From Sipunculus nudus (Eukaryota > Annelida > Sipuncula > Golfingiida > Sipunculidae), in NCBI GenBank assembly GCA_026874595.1, contig CM049321.1, forward strand, positions 1,546,479 through 1,610,478: 64,000 bases of DNA, given 5' to 3'. The notes beneath the pieces are model-generated. The model had not been told where the DNA came from and searched no databases. It saw only the letters and a program-made list of their open reading frames with translations. Shown piece after piece: positions 1 to 23,900 of this stretch. How positions within the stretch are numbered: the stretch's first letter is position 1; the number at the start of each line of letters is the position of its first letter. Position numbers and translations under genes: made by a program.

Positions 1-148
1 TAAATGTAATTTTCTTATATTGTTAATATTTATTATTTTCAAAATCTGATGTATGATTTGCAGGCTATTGTAATTTTCATGTTAGTTTATAATAAGAGAC
101 CTCATGAATTGATCTATGCAATAAATGTTTTGCCCTAATGTTTTTCAG

Positions 149-9271
<9,123 letters not shown>

Positions 9272-9291
9272 TTTTATTTTTGTTATGTTTG

Positions 9292-9297
9292 AATAAA
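9292..9297 (+). promoter_or_regulatory. KIF9 polyadenylation signal candidate (proximal)
   Basis: AATAAA lies 21 bases after the KIF9 stop codon, which would give a very short 3' UTR. A second AATAAA is at 9352-9357. Which one is used cannot be told from sequence. Confidence 0.45.
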
Positions 9298-9351
9298 TAT
9301 TAATTTGTGGTCATTCAGACTAGAAGAAAAGTAAAACAGAACATAGTCATC

Positions 9352-9357
9352 AATAAA
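9352..9357 (+). promoter_or_regulatory. KIF9 polyadenylation signal candidate (distal)
   Basis: A second AATAAA, 81 bases after the stop codon. It is the more usual distance for a short 3' UTR. Confidence 0.45.
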
Positions 9358-11870
9358 ACTGCAGTTCTTGTGGCACGGCCAGTTTAACAATGTAAAGTAC
9401 ATCTGGATAAAGTCTTGTTGTACTGAACACAAGAGGACTTTTTGTTACTTTTACATAACTTTCAGTCTATTTTGAAGGTTTTTTAAAATGAATTGGTCAT
9501 TATCCTGTTATCACATACATCAACATTTAAATCATATGAAAATGTTATAATTCTATAAGTATGGTAATTTGTCAAAGAAGGATATGATTGTACAAGTGAA
9601 TTTTTAAGAAAGAAATTACTGAAAAAGAAAGTGTCCGACTTGATTGTGAGACAAAATATAGCAAGTGTCTGACTTAATTTATGGGACAAAATTGGGAAAT
9701 GGTCAAGACTAAATTTCTGAGACAAAATTGGGAAATTGTCAGACATAATTTCTCAGATAAATTTGGGAAAGAAAGCATTGAGTAATTTTCTGGAAAATAG
9801 TGGCATTTAATGTGATTGCTAATTATATATATAATATAATCAGTGAATAAATTAGGAAATTCCATGATGGATAAGCAGATGTATTCTTGGGAGCACTTTC
9901 TTAGAAATTCCCAGTTTTACCACAGATATGAAGTTAGATAGGTTTTAGGCTAAATAGCTGAATGGTTGTTATAGAAAACTTCAATTGAAATATTTTGTCA
10001 ATTTTTAATTGTTAATTTGGTCAACCTATATAAACATGAACCTCAATTTTAGCAGGCTTGCAGCTCATTCATGTATTGGGGGGGGGGGGGGGGAACTGGA
10101 TATTTTACCATATCATTTTCATCATTCCATAGCATCATCCATCCCATCTGTCCAAATTATAAATTATTCTAAATTTTTAATTTCATTTTTTCTACAGTTT
10201 AAAAAGGACTCATGGGCAGATATAGGTTGTCCGTAGGCTGAAATGATAATTTAATTCCATTTTTAAATGCTGATGTTTTTACACTACTGTATATGTGCGG
10301 TTTACCTTGAGTATTAACTTGTGTCAAAATTTCATTAAGAGTCATCTTGCAAGCATTAGGATTTTATATATGAGGCTATAACATCAAATAACATTTGGTT
10401 ATAGCATTTTTCTCATAGCATTTTCTACAAAATCTTCATAATTTTCTGCCCTTTATTCATACTGTAGCAAATCAAATCCCGGTTCAAAGAAATCTTTGCT
10501 TGTATATTTTGTGATTTACTTCAAGAATTTTTGTATGAATGTTTCTTTTTGAAATAATTGTTCACACCAGTAGTAATAACGCTTATTGTGCCAAATGCTT
10601 TGTGTGCAGCACCGCTAAATAAAATCCACAGGCAAAGTGTGGACCATAATGGTATAGCAAACTGTAATATGGGCAACAGATTAAATACCAAATGTGTTTG
10701 TGCTCATAGGGGGAAATCTAATGTAATGTGTCTTATGAGATACAGTCATTTTCAGAAAAAAAGTCAGTGGATCATGAGTTTATTTCCTTCAAAACCACTG
10801 GAAGGCAAATTGCAGGTATTAACCTGGTCTTATGGATAGGATGGTGCACTGATGCATTTAATGACATTTCATTTTGCTGATTCATTAAATTCAGCATTTA
10901 TATTTTGTTGTTTCCTGACAATTTACAGATCAAACACCTCACAGATTTACTGTGCAGAGAGATGTTATACAAATTATTTGCAGTAATTTGCTGCTGCTAT
11001 CACACATGAAGTGATATAAGTATTGTATATGTAAATACAACCAGATGTGCCAATTTTTATGCAGCAGGATATGAAATCATGTTTTTTGTACAGATATTTA
11101 ATTGTAAGTTACATTGTGTAATAAAGAAACGTAAATAGGCACATCTTATTTCTGGTTCCTTGTCATCAGAAACAAACAGTATACTACTAACTACTCCCAC
11201 ATTTGACTCCTTGATCTTTCTTTGTCACAGCCTCCAGATAGGGGAGCTATCAATCCTCACATTTATCGCCATGCCAACCTGTGCATATGGTATGTAAGAT
11301 CATGCCACTTCAAACAGTTGACCAATATGTTTCCGTTGATGGGTAACGGACTACCTTCTATGATCACCAAAATTGTTCAGATTTTGTTTTAAAATTTTAA
11401 TCTGGATGCAAAACCTCAATTGTGTATTGCAAAAATATCCCTTTCCTGTTTAGTTTATTTTAGATTTCAGACAAATTCTGACATTTTTAGTTCAGCTGAC
11501 TGAAAGTCAACTTGGGTACTATAGTTATCATGGTACCGTCTGTAGTTAGCAAGGTTCAAATTGTCACCTTTGGCCCTAGAAGCAGTGATCCTACATAGGT
11601 CAGTAAAAAAAAACTCCTCGGAGACCTGAAATTAGGTCACTGTGACCTATATCCACTGAGCTATTGAGCTTGTAAGTACCCAAAAAAATATTTTAAAATT
11701 GGATACAAAACCTCCAGTATCTCATTAATTAATGCATGGATTGTCATGAATCTTGCTTTGAACATTGACCATGACTACAGTTTTGTCTGTTCCTGAAAAT
11801 TGGTGGTGCCACCTGCATTTTTCTTATTATTGCTATTTTTCAGACTATAGAATAGCAATACAAGGCCTAC
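9358..11870. other. Convergent intergenic region, left part
   Basis: AT-rich sequence after KIF9 with no supported gene. It holds a 16-base G run at 10078-10093 and an AATAAA near 11120 without an evident transcript. Short open frames here lack splice or family support. Confidence 0.6.
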
Positions 11871-11879
11871 AGGCCTAAT

Positions 11880-14800
11880 GCGAACCTGTGCATTGGGAAA
11901 TACACCAGGTATAATGCTTCAATGCTGGACCATTACTTATTATGTATATTAACTATGCAAGTACTAAACATTTTGAATAAGAAACAATTACACAAACATC
12001 ACTGCTGAAATTCTGGCATAGGTGCACACAACACTAAAAAAATTGTAGCTGGCACCACCAGTCTTGTACACAACGAAGCTATCAGAGATATATACATAAG
12101 CCCAATTTCAGACTGATATATCAAACCCCTCCTGAGAAAAAAGTGTGCAAAAGTCATGGTAGGTGGCGACACCTGTCTTGTGAGCGAGAAAGCCATCAAA
12201 GACGCATAGACAGGTCAAAATATTAGGCCAATACATCAAACTCACCTTGAGTCTGATGCATGGGGCTGACCAGGCTTAGGTGAGAAAGGCTGTTGCCCCG
12301 AGTGAACTGTGACAAATTGCTTGCTCAGACTGCACTGAGTGAACTCATGACCTGCACCTGGCTAGACTGAGTGAACTTTTGACCTGTACCTGGCTGCACT
12401 GAGTGAACTCTTGACCTGTTGCATAATCTGACACAGTTGGCAGTCTGCCAAAGCTATAAATAGAATGCAGCTACTGCACTGAGTAAACTCCTGACCCATA
12501 CCTGGCTGCACTGAGTGAACTCTTGAACTGTTGCCTAATCTGATACAGTTGGCAGTCTGCCAAAGCTATAAATAGATCCAGACTGACCTCTAGCTTGTTG
12601 CCAAATCTGAAATAGTAGCCACACCATTGCATAAGCTCATGCAGGGGCCCTGCCCTGAGGGGCTTGACACCCATGAAGTGATCACATGGTGCCCATGAGG
12701 TGTTCACTATTGCAGAAGAACACTATTGCAGTCCTCAGTTTGAAAAAGACATAATAATGGCCATAAGACCAACTTAAGCTTTTCACAACTCAACCAAAAA
12801 TCAACAAACTCAGTATATTCTGATATGATTGAAAGAACCATGTCCTAGGATAATTCTTTTGAAAAATTGAACAATTCAACTTGACAGTTTCATCATTAAG
12901 CTGAAAGAGGCTAAAATTATGAGGGTTTTTGCCCATAAAAAACAGGTCAATGTAGGTGGCACCACTAAATCTACAACTTCAAATATGAGTCATGTGACCA
13001 ACATTTGCACAATACCTGGAAATGCTAGCTTCTGTCATTTCTGAGAGTACTATGTCAGTATGCTTACTTGGCCGAATGACTGTTCAAATTTGTGTAACTC
13101 CACTAAAATTCATCAAATGCAAACCATTTGAACAAACTTGGGAGGGCTTGCCTCTGGGATCGTTTATGTAAAATATTTAACAATTTGGCTGGACCGTTTA
13201 CAAGAAGACGACTTTTAAAATATTGTCAGCTTTTTCCTTATAAAATCTAAGTAAATGCAGATAGCAAAAAATAAGCTGAATCCAACAAAATTTGATATGT
13301 GACAGATTATTGCATAAAATCTGGGAATGGAAGCTCCTGCTATTCCTGAGAAATTATGGATTAATGTACAGATGACCAATGACCCCTGTACAATAGGTCA
13401 ATTCAGGTGGTGCCACCAATACCTGAATTTCATATATGACTCATGTGACCAACACTGGCAAAAAATTTGGTGATGATAGCTCTGGCTGTTTCTGAGACTG
13501 TCATTTTAGTATGCTTTTTTGGACAGATGACTAAGTTCAACTTCCTGAACAAAATTGAGGGGGATGGTATAAAAGATTATTTCTGTGAAATATTAAACAA
13601 TTTGGCTTGAGTGTTTCAGAGGAGAAGATTTTTAAAGTTTTTTTTTAGCTTTTTCTCTATAAATTTAAGAAAAATTTCAGATGGCTAATTTTTTGCATTA
13701 AATTTCATGATGCTAGCTCCAATCATTTTCAAAATAGTATGGGTAAATGTACAGAAGACAAACGCCGCCACACCATCACATTAGTTCACAGGTTCACAAA
13801 AAATTAATACAGATGCATATTGAATGCAAAATTGTAATACAGATACATCTCACTGATGGCAAAATCTTGAATTAATTTGACTATGGATACCAATTATTTA
13901 TAATCCATGTACAGCCGTCTTTATATACCCACAGAGAGCTGTATAGCTGTGATTGTAAACATTGCCTGGTATGAGGAATATCTAAAAATCATAAATCTAC
14001 ATTTTTTAAAAGCTTTTAAAAAACATTTTTGTCAATATTAACCATAGATAACCTGAAATCTAAAGGCATGATGTAATAAATGCTGATAAACTGGTGCCAG
14101 TCTAGATGTATCTAGATGTATCTGTGTATCTGCTTCACACAGCTAACATATATGGTAAAATGACTCAATTGAACCTTTATAATTCAGTCAAAATTCATTC
14201 TTTGGAACCATAAAAGACAATTATTATAAGATTTATTCAGGGGATTATTCTTGTAAAATATTAAACAAATTGGCCTCAGTAGGGTCAGTCAAAAAAAAAA
14301 ATTTACAGGTTTATAACTCATATGGGAAAATACAGCAAAATGGCTAAGTTAAGCTTCCCATAACTCAGCCATAACTCAGCCAAAAATCACTGAACCAAAA
14401 CCATTTGAACAAACTTGAATTATCAACATCTAAGGATAATTAATGTGTGAGATTTAAGAATTTGGCCCGGTGGTTTTTGAGGAGAAGATCTTTGTAGCCA
14501 CTGAGCTAAAATGGGCTGTTACAGCATATCACTAAATTCAGCTTCCCATAACTCAGCCAAAAGTCACTGAACTTAGACCATTTGAACAAATTTAAGAAAG
14601 CACTACCCTAGGATCATTTCTGTGCGATATTAAACTATTTGGCCATATGGTTTCAGAGAAGAAGTTTTTTGTAGCCGTCAGTATGATACGGCACTGATGA
14701 CCCCGAACAAAAAAGGTTGATGCAGGTGGCGCCACCAATACCTCAATTTCAGATATATCTCATGTGAACAACATTGGCATAAAATTTGGTGATGATAGCT

Positions 14801-15202
14801 TCAGCCTTTTCTGATATTGTAATTTTAGTATGCTTTTATGGACAGATGACTAAGTTCAACTTCCTGTAACTCGGCCAAAAATCACCGAACTTAAACCATT
14901 CAAACAAACTTGAGAAAGATTATTCCAGGAATCATTTCTGTGAAATATTGGACAATTTGGCTGAACAGTTTTGGAGAAGAAGATTTTTAAAGCTTTTTTA
15001 GCTTTTTCCCTATAAAATCTAAGAAAATGCAGTTAGCCAAAAAATAAGCAAAACCTGATATAGTTTTTTAGATGACTAATTTTTTGCATAAAATTTCGTG
15101 ATGCTACCTCTTGCCGTTTTCAAGATAGTATGGGTTAACGTACAGACGATGGCCAACAGCCGCCGGACGACGCCACACCATCGCATAAGCTCACAGGTTC
15201 GC
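11880..15202. repeat. Composite of degenerate interspersed repeats
   Basis: Several diverged copies of the same non-coding blocks recur: a GGTGGCGCCACC-type block with GATGATAGCT at about 12950, 13405 and 14725, and an AACTCAGCCAAAAATCACTGA block with CATTTGAACAAACTTG at about 12790, 13100, 14350, 14560 and 14870. The region is bracketed by inverted GCGAACCTGTG (11880-11890) and CACAGGTTCGC (15192-15202), with a near copy of the right end around 13787. No coding capacity. Confidence 0.6.
12387..12610. repeat. 112-bp tandem duplication
   Basis: Two copies containing TACCTGGCTGCACTGAG and CAGTCTGCCAAAGCTATAAA, starting at 12387 and 12499. It lies inside the composite repeat region. Confidence 0.8.
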
Positions 15203-17731
15203 TAAAAATGTCAGTTTCTCAGTTGTGGTTTCATCCAAATGTCCCGAAACCTGGTGTGTTTGATGACCACTTATGATCAACATACCAGGTTTCAGGACAC
15301 TGGTTGAAACTACCCTGTCTGTCCAACTGTCATTAGGTCACTGGGACAACTGTCCACAAATTAGTTTCCAGATGATACCTCCAGTTTGGTTTGACATATT
15401 GCTTTCAAACTTGACTTATATTAATGGCCCACAACTAAAGTAAGAACCCTTTCAATTTTGGGGTCGAGGTTAAAGATCAAGGTCACAGGACCTCTCTTTA
15501 AAAAGTATGTACATGCATTTTAGCCCCAAATGTTTCATCACAAACCTTCCATTTTCCAGAAATTGCTCACCTGCCAATAGGTGAAGATTCTTTTAGATTT
15601 TGGGGTCACAGGGCCCATCTATTCACAAATTAGTTTATGGACAATAACTCTTGTTTGGATAGTCAGATTGATTTCAAACTTGATTTATAAATGATATACC
15701 AAGAGAAGTTAGAATGATTTTAATTTCAAAGGTGAAAGTTTAAGGACCCACATCTTTAAAAAGATTGTGGATGAATTGCATATCTAACTTCTCATCCCAA
15801 ACCTTCCATTTTTCACACATGACTTACCTATCCAATGTGTAAGAAAGTTTGCTTTTTCACCAAACTTCCAACATTTTCTTCAGAGTGGGTTTGATTAATG
15901 AGAATCTTTATATATGAAATAAATATGTAATATGTTTGACCAAGGAGGTCACATGACTGACAGGAGGGAGTTCTTGGTGCTAATTTTAGTGAGCCTGGGA
16001 GCAGTAAGGGGTATACCATAATACAAATACGGAATCAAATCTGAAAAGCATGTTTCAAGAACGCAGGAGAAAGCCTCTGGAGGCCTAAATCTCTTGTTTG
16101 ATATTAGTCCAATGTTTCAAAGCCAGCTCCTGCAGGAGTCATTGCTCCCTCAAACAAACTGGTCAAAAACTGCACTGACAACTGACCACTACATATCACT
16201 ATAATCAGAAATGGACACCATATAATTATAATATATAATGATGTAAAATACTAAAAACAAATTTCACATAATCCTTAAACATTTGAAACAAATCCCCTCC
16301 CCTTGGGATATACCATATCCCTTCAAGAATTTTGCCCCCCCCCCCCAAACCAAGCGTTATGCTGAGTTTCAGAGCCATTTTAAAGTCAAACTACAGGTCA
16401 TGACTGAATAGCATCCAATTCATGATTTGCCTCACATATGGTCATTCATGTTATTTAAAAGCATTCCAAAAAACAACAAGAAGGAAACTGATATATATCT
16501 GCAGTTTATTAAATGAAACCTATGTACAGATGATGAAATGTAGGACGGACCTGCCGTATAATTCCTACATATCTCAGCCGCTGAGGTGTGTGGAATTTGA
16601 TATCAAAATGCATATATAATGTTATACATATGTTCAAACAACACAAAACAGTAAAACATTACAATAAAGAATGGACGGAATATGTAGTACTTCATTATGG
16701 TAGCTGTTTTATAAAATACCTTCAACTTGTTTAGAGGACAGAATTGATGTACAGAATATGTCAAATCTTGGGAAATTTGGATCCAAACAGTAATTTCCCA
16801 AGATTTTTCGTCTGTTATCATATTGCTAATCTAACTACTCAAAAATAATTATAATATAGGAAAATTATGAAATTTACCTAAATTATCATACAATCACTAT
16901 TATATTCTTGACAATATAAAATGGAATGTTCTTGGAAATATTATCACATTTGCTTATTGTTGATCACAGTTAAAGAGATATAAAATTCTCATGTTATGTA
17001 TAAAACTGGAAATAGAAATATCATACAACACACATGATGCAAAGAGGTAAAGAGTTCCTCATTGTATAAAACTTCCTGCTAATTTTTCTTGTGTAATAAA
17101 TAGTTAAAACTGTAAAATGTCATCTCAAATATACTGACTCATTTCTTTTAGCTGACAATAGCAATATATGAAAAATCTGATGTAAATTTGGTAAAAAATA
17201 AAATACTGTTCCTTAAAAAAATTTGAAATTACATATGTATTAAATTATATGTATACCGGTATATAACTATTCTTAGTGCTGTTATGGGTTATATTTATGG
17301 GTGCTGATATTATAAATGTATTGATAAAAATTCTGATTTAAAATTAGGATTTAATAACAAAGGTTTGATGATATACTTCATACCATTATTATCAATATGA
17401 TAAACAACTTAAATAACTTCACCGGCTTATGTGGCTACATTACTACTTCCAGATCTAATGGCATTTAATTCAATGAAAACAGAACAGACAATCTAAGTAA
17501 GAGTCCCATTTAACTCCTTTTTTATGTCAAGAAGTCAATATTTCTATAAATATATTCATATATATTCCTAATGAATTACTTCAAATCAAATCCAGTATTT
17601 AACCTTGACGCTAGAAATTAAATATCAGTAATGATCTAAAATGGACAACATGTTGCACCTTAAATATCAATTACCACTGGTGCATGCTATTTCTTTGGAA
17701 ATCATTTTCACGGAAATATTGTGTTACGCCC
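15203..17731. other. Convergent intergenic region, right part
   Basis: Includes repeat-like sequence to about 16100 with phrases such as GGTCAAGGTCAC-type spacing and a C run at 16335-16345. The part next to 17731 should hold the 3' UTR of the receptor-like gene; its end is not determinable. Confidence 0.5.
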
Positions 17732-17932
17732 TTATTTGGCCTTCTTAATTTCTCGTTGTTTTGAGGCGATATCTGTCTCCACCAGTGCGATGTGCTTCAT
17801 GAGATTTTCTTTGCGAAGCAGTAACGATGTCAGCTGATCTCTGGCAGCCTCCAGCTGGTCGGCTGGTGTCGCTGATTTTGCCAGTTCCATCTTCTCGATG
17901 CCATCTCGCAAGTTGGACTCAGATGACAAAAC
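17732..17932 (-). CDS. Receptor-like gene, terminal exon with stop
   Basis: Encodes 66 residues of coiled coil (VLSSESNLRDGIEKMELAKS, then LTSLLLRKENLMKHIAL) ending REIKKAK and TAA. Acceptor TTGGCAG. The 3' UTR side has only ATTAAA-type signals nearby (minus strand, around 17350) and an AATAAA at 16505-16510. Confidence 0.88.
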   Translation of the reverse strand, partial: VLSSESNLRDGIEKMELAKSATPADQLEAARDQLTSLLLRKENLMKHIALVETDIASKQREIKKAK

Positions 17933-20900
17933 CTGCCAAAATAATGAAAATTACTCTTAAGAAGTGAACATCAAATGGATATTTTTTATTATTTACAACA
18001 GTAAAACAAATCAGGACAACACTGGTTGGATTTATGAAAAAAAAAAACTTACTTATGCATGTGACTTTTTTTTAAATTATGACAGGAAAATGTTGAGACC
18101 CTAAAATATTACCCAATGTTGACCATAGCCCTGCCAATAAAATTGATTTATTTTCTTTTATTATTTCAATAGAACTAGTTTATTATTTTAAATTTTATCA
18201 ATTTTTTATTATTTTTTTATCCAAATTTGTTTTAACTAAATTATAACAAAAATTTGATTTTCTGTTTCTATAAAATATCAAATCACTAGTCCCTGGTTTA
18301 AATGACAGATTTAAATGCATCTTTATAACAGGTTGGAACTGAGACAATGGGGTGCATTGTAATATTACCACAGTGTTAGATAACTGTTTTATCCATCTGT
18401 ATAACATACCTGTGAGAGTTCGGTATTGAGTCCGTCACATCGTGTCTCCAGGTCATTCAGCTGTGCATTAAGGATGTCACGTTTGCTAGAGACCTGACCT
18501 GGACGTTTCAGTGACTTCGGTTTTCGTCTGAAAGTTTAATTAGACAAACATCAGATATTTTACTGAACAATCTTTTCATAACAGTGACATGATTATTTTA
18601 TATTTGACAAAGAAGGATGAAGTTACATTTACCCTATACTTACACTGATTCCATAATGTAGCCCTGAGAATAATTTAATTTCACATCCTGACAAAACTTT
18701 TTCAGTTTAAAAACCAGAACAGAATTACAAATGAACAAATATTAAATTCAATTATATGACATGTATCTTAAGCTAATGTTTTCACAGCTGTGCAGCTGCT
18801 TATCACAGCTGTGTAGCTGTTTTTCACAGCTGCTGCGCCACCAAGTGTACTAATTAAATTTTATCAGATATGAAGAACAGTTTATACTTTCCGTTAAGAT
18901 GAATGGTCCCATAGATGATAATATTTCAACTCATAATTCACAGGCGAAGTTCCTTGGGCATCAGCATAACTATGACAAATATTTACCCTCTAGCTTCTGC
19001 AGTTGGTTTCTGCCCCTTCAGCTCAGATAAGCGAGCCTCAACAAAGTCTCCCTCGTGGTTGATTCCCCCATCTGCTGACAGAAGCTGTCTCAGTCGGGCG
19101 TTGCTTGCGAAAGTTTCGTAGCCCTGAAAGAAGCAAAGGTTTGTAATATACAGTTATTATTATGCAACCAAGTGCAGGCACCAATATGCTTATACTGACT
19201 GTATTTTAATTTGAACAAAATAATTGTTTAAAATGGTCTTTTCATAAAACATGGTACAAAATACAGTAATATTTTTTAATTATACAGAGCTAATTTATAT
19301 GATTATTAAAAATTGCTACTACCACACAAAAGTCTACATGGAAATTATTTTATGGCCCATGACAAACACTTATGGTTAACTTATGATTTTTTTATTATAG
19401 ATTTTTTTATGATAGATTTGAAAATTCAAAGTCCATGCACAAAGGGTTTAAAATTTGGCATTTTTTTATGAGGTATATTTAGCTGCCTTATTTAACAGAA
19501 TGAAACAGAATGAAACACAGCAATCATCAGTACCTGTACTCGGTTGCCCATGGCCTCCTCAGAGAAGTCCAGTCTGGTTGGTCCATCCACTTTCATGTCA
19601 ACAAGCTCTCCGACCATGTTGGCCTTCTCGTCGCTGGTCTTGGTGACCTGGAATGCAGACTCGAGGCCAGCGCGGCCGCTGTTGGAACTTCCCATGATGC
19701 TCTCTGATGCAGCTGTCTTATGGGTACGAGAGAAGAACATATCCTGGCACACCATGCGTAGAGCCTGGAAATGCAACAGAAGTTCTTTCATGCACTTGAT
19801 GTATTAATTACATCAGATTCTATCTCATTATTGTATGTTACAGTTAATTTCCATCATTAGCCTTTATTTAATAAAGTAAACAGACATCCAGTCTACTTAC
19901 TTCATGAAAAAGTGTTTAGACAGTCATAAAACATAAAACAAATGCTGGAAATAAATATTTCATTCTCCACTGCAGGAGTGTTGATACTCTAGTGCCATTG
20001 TAAAAAAATGAATAGGAATATCAGCTTTTAATATACATCATCAACAACTGATGGGTAACCTGAACTGGAACTGACTTTTACTTGCTGCACTGGGATAAAT
20101 AACTTTGCACAAAGCAAGGTTTATTGTTTTCAGTCAGTTCTCTAGGTGTGTATGCAAGATATCTATAAATGACAGAACGTAACTCATCTTGGGATGCTAG
20201 ATGATGATAAAATCAACAAGAAATAGGTTTAAAACATAGGATGGAATAAGTTTATGAATGTATTTGATTGCATGAAGTTTGGAACAATAACAACACACAT
20301 GTTGGTGGATCCATTCACAACATACAAACATTTTGGGTTCACCTAATTTGACCTGATTTGTATTTTCAATTCTTATCTAACCAAATTTCCAGGAGGCTTT
20401 AACTAAATTCTAGTACACATGCTCAAGTCCCCTGTTTTTCCAGGACTTTCCAGGCCTGTATTTTGAAATGGCTTTCAAAGATATCAAGGAAGTGCACAAA
20501 CTGTGATATACACAAAACACTGAAGTGTACAGAAATTATAAAAGAACGTTATATCAGATTTGAAGGGGAAACACTTGCATACCTTGTAGAACTGCCTCAA
20601 GAACAGTGGGTTTGCATCGTCAGTCAGGTCGTCAACTTGGATGTGTGCGAGGCTGTGCAAAATCAGAACCACAAAGTCACCGATAGATGACATCCTCTCC
20701 TGGCGGACGAATAAGATCTTGCGAGCGTGCTCATAGAAGAACGAGTTGCGGAAGCAGTTGCGTTCGTAGTTGTTCTGTGGCAGGTTGGACGCCAATAGCA
20801 ACGTGACTTCTGGTGTACCGATTGTCTGATGGAGCAGGCGGATGACGAAAACTCCAAATCTGTAGATAACGAACTGGCTCGGGCTGATACTGTTGAGATC

Positions 20901-23900
20901 AACAGGTCGGAGGTCACCACCGATAGACCACTGGGCATCCTTGACATCGATGTACGGCCGGCTGTAATCAGCACCTGCAAGAATTAATAGAAAGAGACTT
21001 TATATTACTTTAAACTGTTCAAACAAGTTGATATGTTATGAATATCTGCTAGGAAATATGTATCATACACTCTGTGGTAAACTGCTTTGTTGAATCACTG
21101 TTTGCAGATTTCCAGAGCAATAAGAATATCAATTTGGTGTGCAAGACAGACTTCTACATTTCTCATACAAATGTATACATTCATGTTCATTCATACGTCA
21201 AACTTCTACTTAAATACATGGGAACTGGGGGTCCAATAAGTCCCTGTAGTTAAATTTTTTACCAAGTAATAGACATAGATTAATCACAAGCCCAGAGACT
21301 GACTGAGACAACAAAATTTAATGTAGACATGGTCCACTTGTTTATTAAAAGCTACAAGTTAATCTATATAAGATTCTGATAACTTATCATCACCATAAAC
21401 CCATAACACTGATACAGCACTTCAAGTTGCACTTTAGAACTGCTAAAAATACAAGTTATGAAAAACAGAAATTAAATTTGCGACCTCTGTGCGAGTCTTT
21501 ATTTTTCTGACGATATAATAATAGCTAACCAAGGACATGTGATGACAGTCCCTTCCCAGCATTCTTCTCAACCATGTCCTGGAGATCGTTGATTTGTTTG
21601 AAGAGCGGGGAAGCCATCAGCATATTGACCCAGTCCTGCTCAGAACCTCCGGAGCTGGAGAACGGTCCTGTAGATGGCTGAAAAGTAAAAATAAACAAAC
21701 CTTGTCAACACATATTAGGGTACAGTCTGGAAGACTGACTTGCAAAAATCAGCATTATTAATTCAGTTAAATCTTTGACTGAAATATATGTGGTTTAAAT
21801 AGAAAATACCACAATAAAAGATGTGCAAACAAATGTTTTAATTAATAATTCACACGGCCACATTAACCATAGAGACAATTCATTCATACCAACATTTTAA
21901 ACATTTATATACAGGAAAATAAAAAATATAATATATTTATTTAGTTAAATCTTGAAACAAATATATCTTTGTATACTAACAGACATTTTTAAATATATAT
22001 ATATTTATATATATTGAATTCTTGCCTAACATCACTACCTGCTATCATGAAAACGCCACTAAGACGACCACTTTTTATGTCCTGCTCTAATGTAAATCAT
22101 CAAAAAAACCTCCCGCTAACACAACCACGGTGCTGACATGACCACTTTGACTGATGGTCAGTTGGCCAGAGTTCACTGTGTATATATTGCTTTTTAATGA
22201 TTCTCACCTGCTGGCCAGGTGCTCCTGTGCTGTCTCCCGCCCCTCTCATTCCGGCAGCCAAGGTGCTTGCACTTGTACCGGGTGCCATGTTTTGGTCCGC
22301 TTCGTCCTGCATTCTCTGGAGAAGTTCACGTTTCCACTCTTCCTCTTCTCCCAAGACTGCATCTCGCTCCATAATAGCTCCCTCAAGCTCCTGTTTTCGG
22401 CGTCGGCGAGCCTCTAGTTTGGCCTGCAGGGCATCGTGGCTGCGACCCTGGTCCTTGCGTAGGTTTTCTTCCAGTCTGGCTTTGTTTGCCTCATGCTGCT
22501 GCATCAGTCGGTTGCGTTCCTGCTCGCTGATGTTCATCTGGTTTATCTCTTCAAGCTCACGCTGGTTACGTTCGTCCATTTGTTGCTGTCGTGTGCGCTC
22601 ACGTTCAGCTTGACGCTTGAGTTCGCGCTCTTCGTCTCTCTTGCGGTCTGCCTCCAGATCTGCCTCCAATTGACTGTAATTACAACAAGCAATTAATTTC
22701 ATGACCTGCATATTCCAGTAACATAGTTCTAATATTTCAATATTAAATCATGTGGAAATACAATTATAATGAATTACTTTTTCCTATACATGATTATTAC
22801 ACTTAATAAAATAAATATGGAACCTTTTGACATCATTTCTCCTATTTTTCCATTCTCATACATAATTATCCATTACCCAAACAAACTCAGACAACATTTT
22901 ACTGATACAACTTTAATATCATGTACTTTAGAGGCTGAACAGCTTGTACAAATATACTTTAGGTGATAAATAAATATGTAAAGGAAATTTAACATATCAG
23001 TGCTACTTGCTACACAATATTAAAAGAGAAATTATTCATCATTCAAGCACCAGAAAAAAAGTGCAACAAATTTAACTATACTGATATTGTCATAAATATC
23101 ATTTCCTAACAAGCCCCATAAGGCAATACAGCAGTTAGTTAGTAGTATAAATATAATAATGAGATACATAAGTATTAATTTAGAAGAACTTATGCTGTTA
23201 ATGTCAATAATAAACAACACAGCAACACAATATATATAACAATAAGCCATAGAGGAAATTCAAGACAACCGACCTCAGCTGTTCAGCCATCTTGTGTTCC
23301 TGCTCTTCCTTCTTGCGTCTGAGTGCTTCCTTCTGTCGTTCCAGTTCTGCTTGCATCTCCTTGAGTTTTGTTTCTCGGTAATCAGCCGCCTCTCTTTCTG
23401 CCTGTTCCGCCTCTTCCTGGTAACGTTGCACCATGGCGTCCCCTGGTGACAGAAGGTTGCGAAGAGCATCAGCTAATTCCTTCATCTGTTTCTCCTTCAG
23501 GGCCAGACGCTGGTATGTGTGGTCGATCTCAATCTTTGGAATAATGTCCTTTTCTGCCTGGTCTACCAACTGGGCAGTTACTCTGTCATAGTCCTTCAGA
23601 CGTTGCTGAATAAACATATATTATAAAGTGGATATAGATGAAAAATAACTTATTGTCTTCATTTCTGTGATTCAGACTTAATATTTCCAATCTGTACTTG
23701 TGTTCATCATATGTGGCAGTAATTTCTTTATTTAATGTTAAAATTGTTATTAAAAATACAAATTTAAGCCACAGCATTTGGCACTAACTCCTGACAGTAT
23801 AAGATATGAACAGAATTGTATCTGCAATACTTCTGCCATATTTTCACCTTTTATTTATTAAAAACATGAATATCATGATGATATATAATTAAACTAAAAA

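Noticed and set aside
10558-10839. A 93-codon plus-strand open frame in the intergenic region.
   Set aside because: No family resemblance, no splice or start context, and mixed composition typical of chance frames in AT-rich DNA.
22197-22613. A 138-codon plus-strand open frame.
   Set aside because: Antisense of the Arg/Glu-rich coiled coil in exon 43. Such codon usage leaves the opposite strand open and Ser/Arg-rich, as seen.
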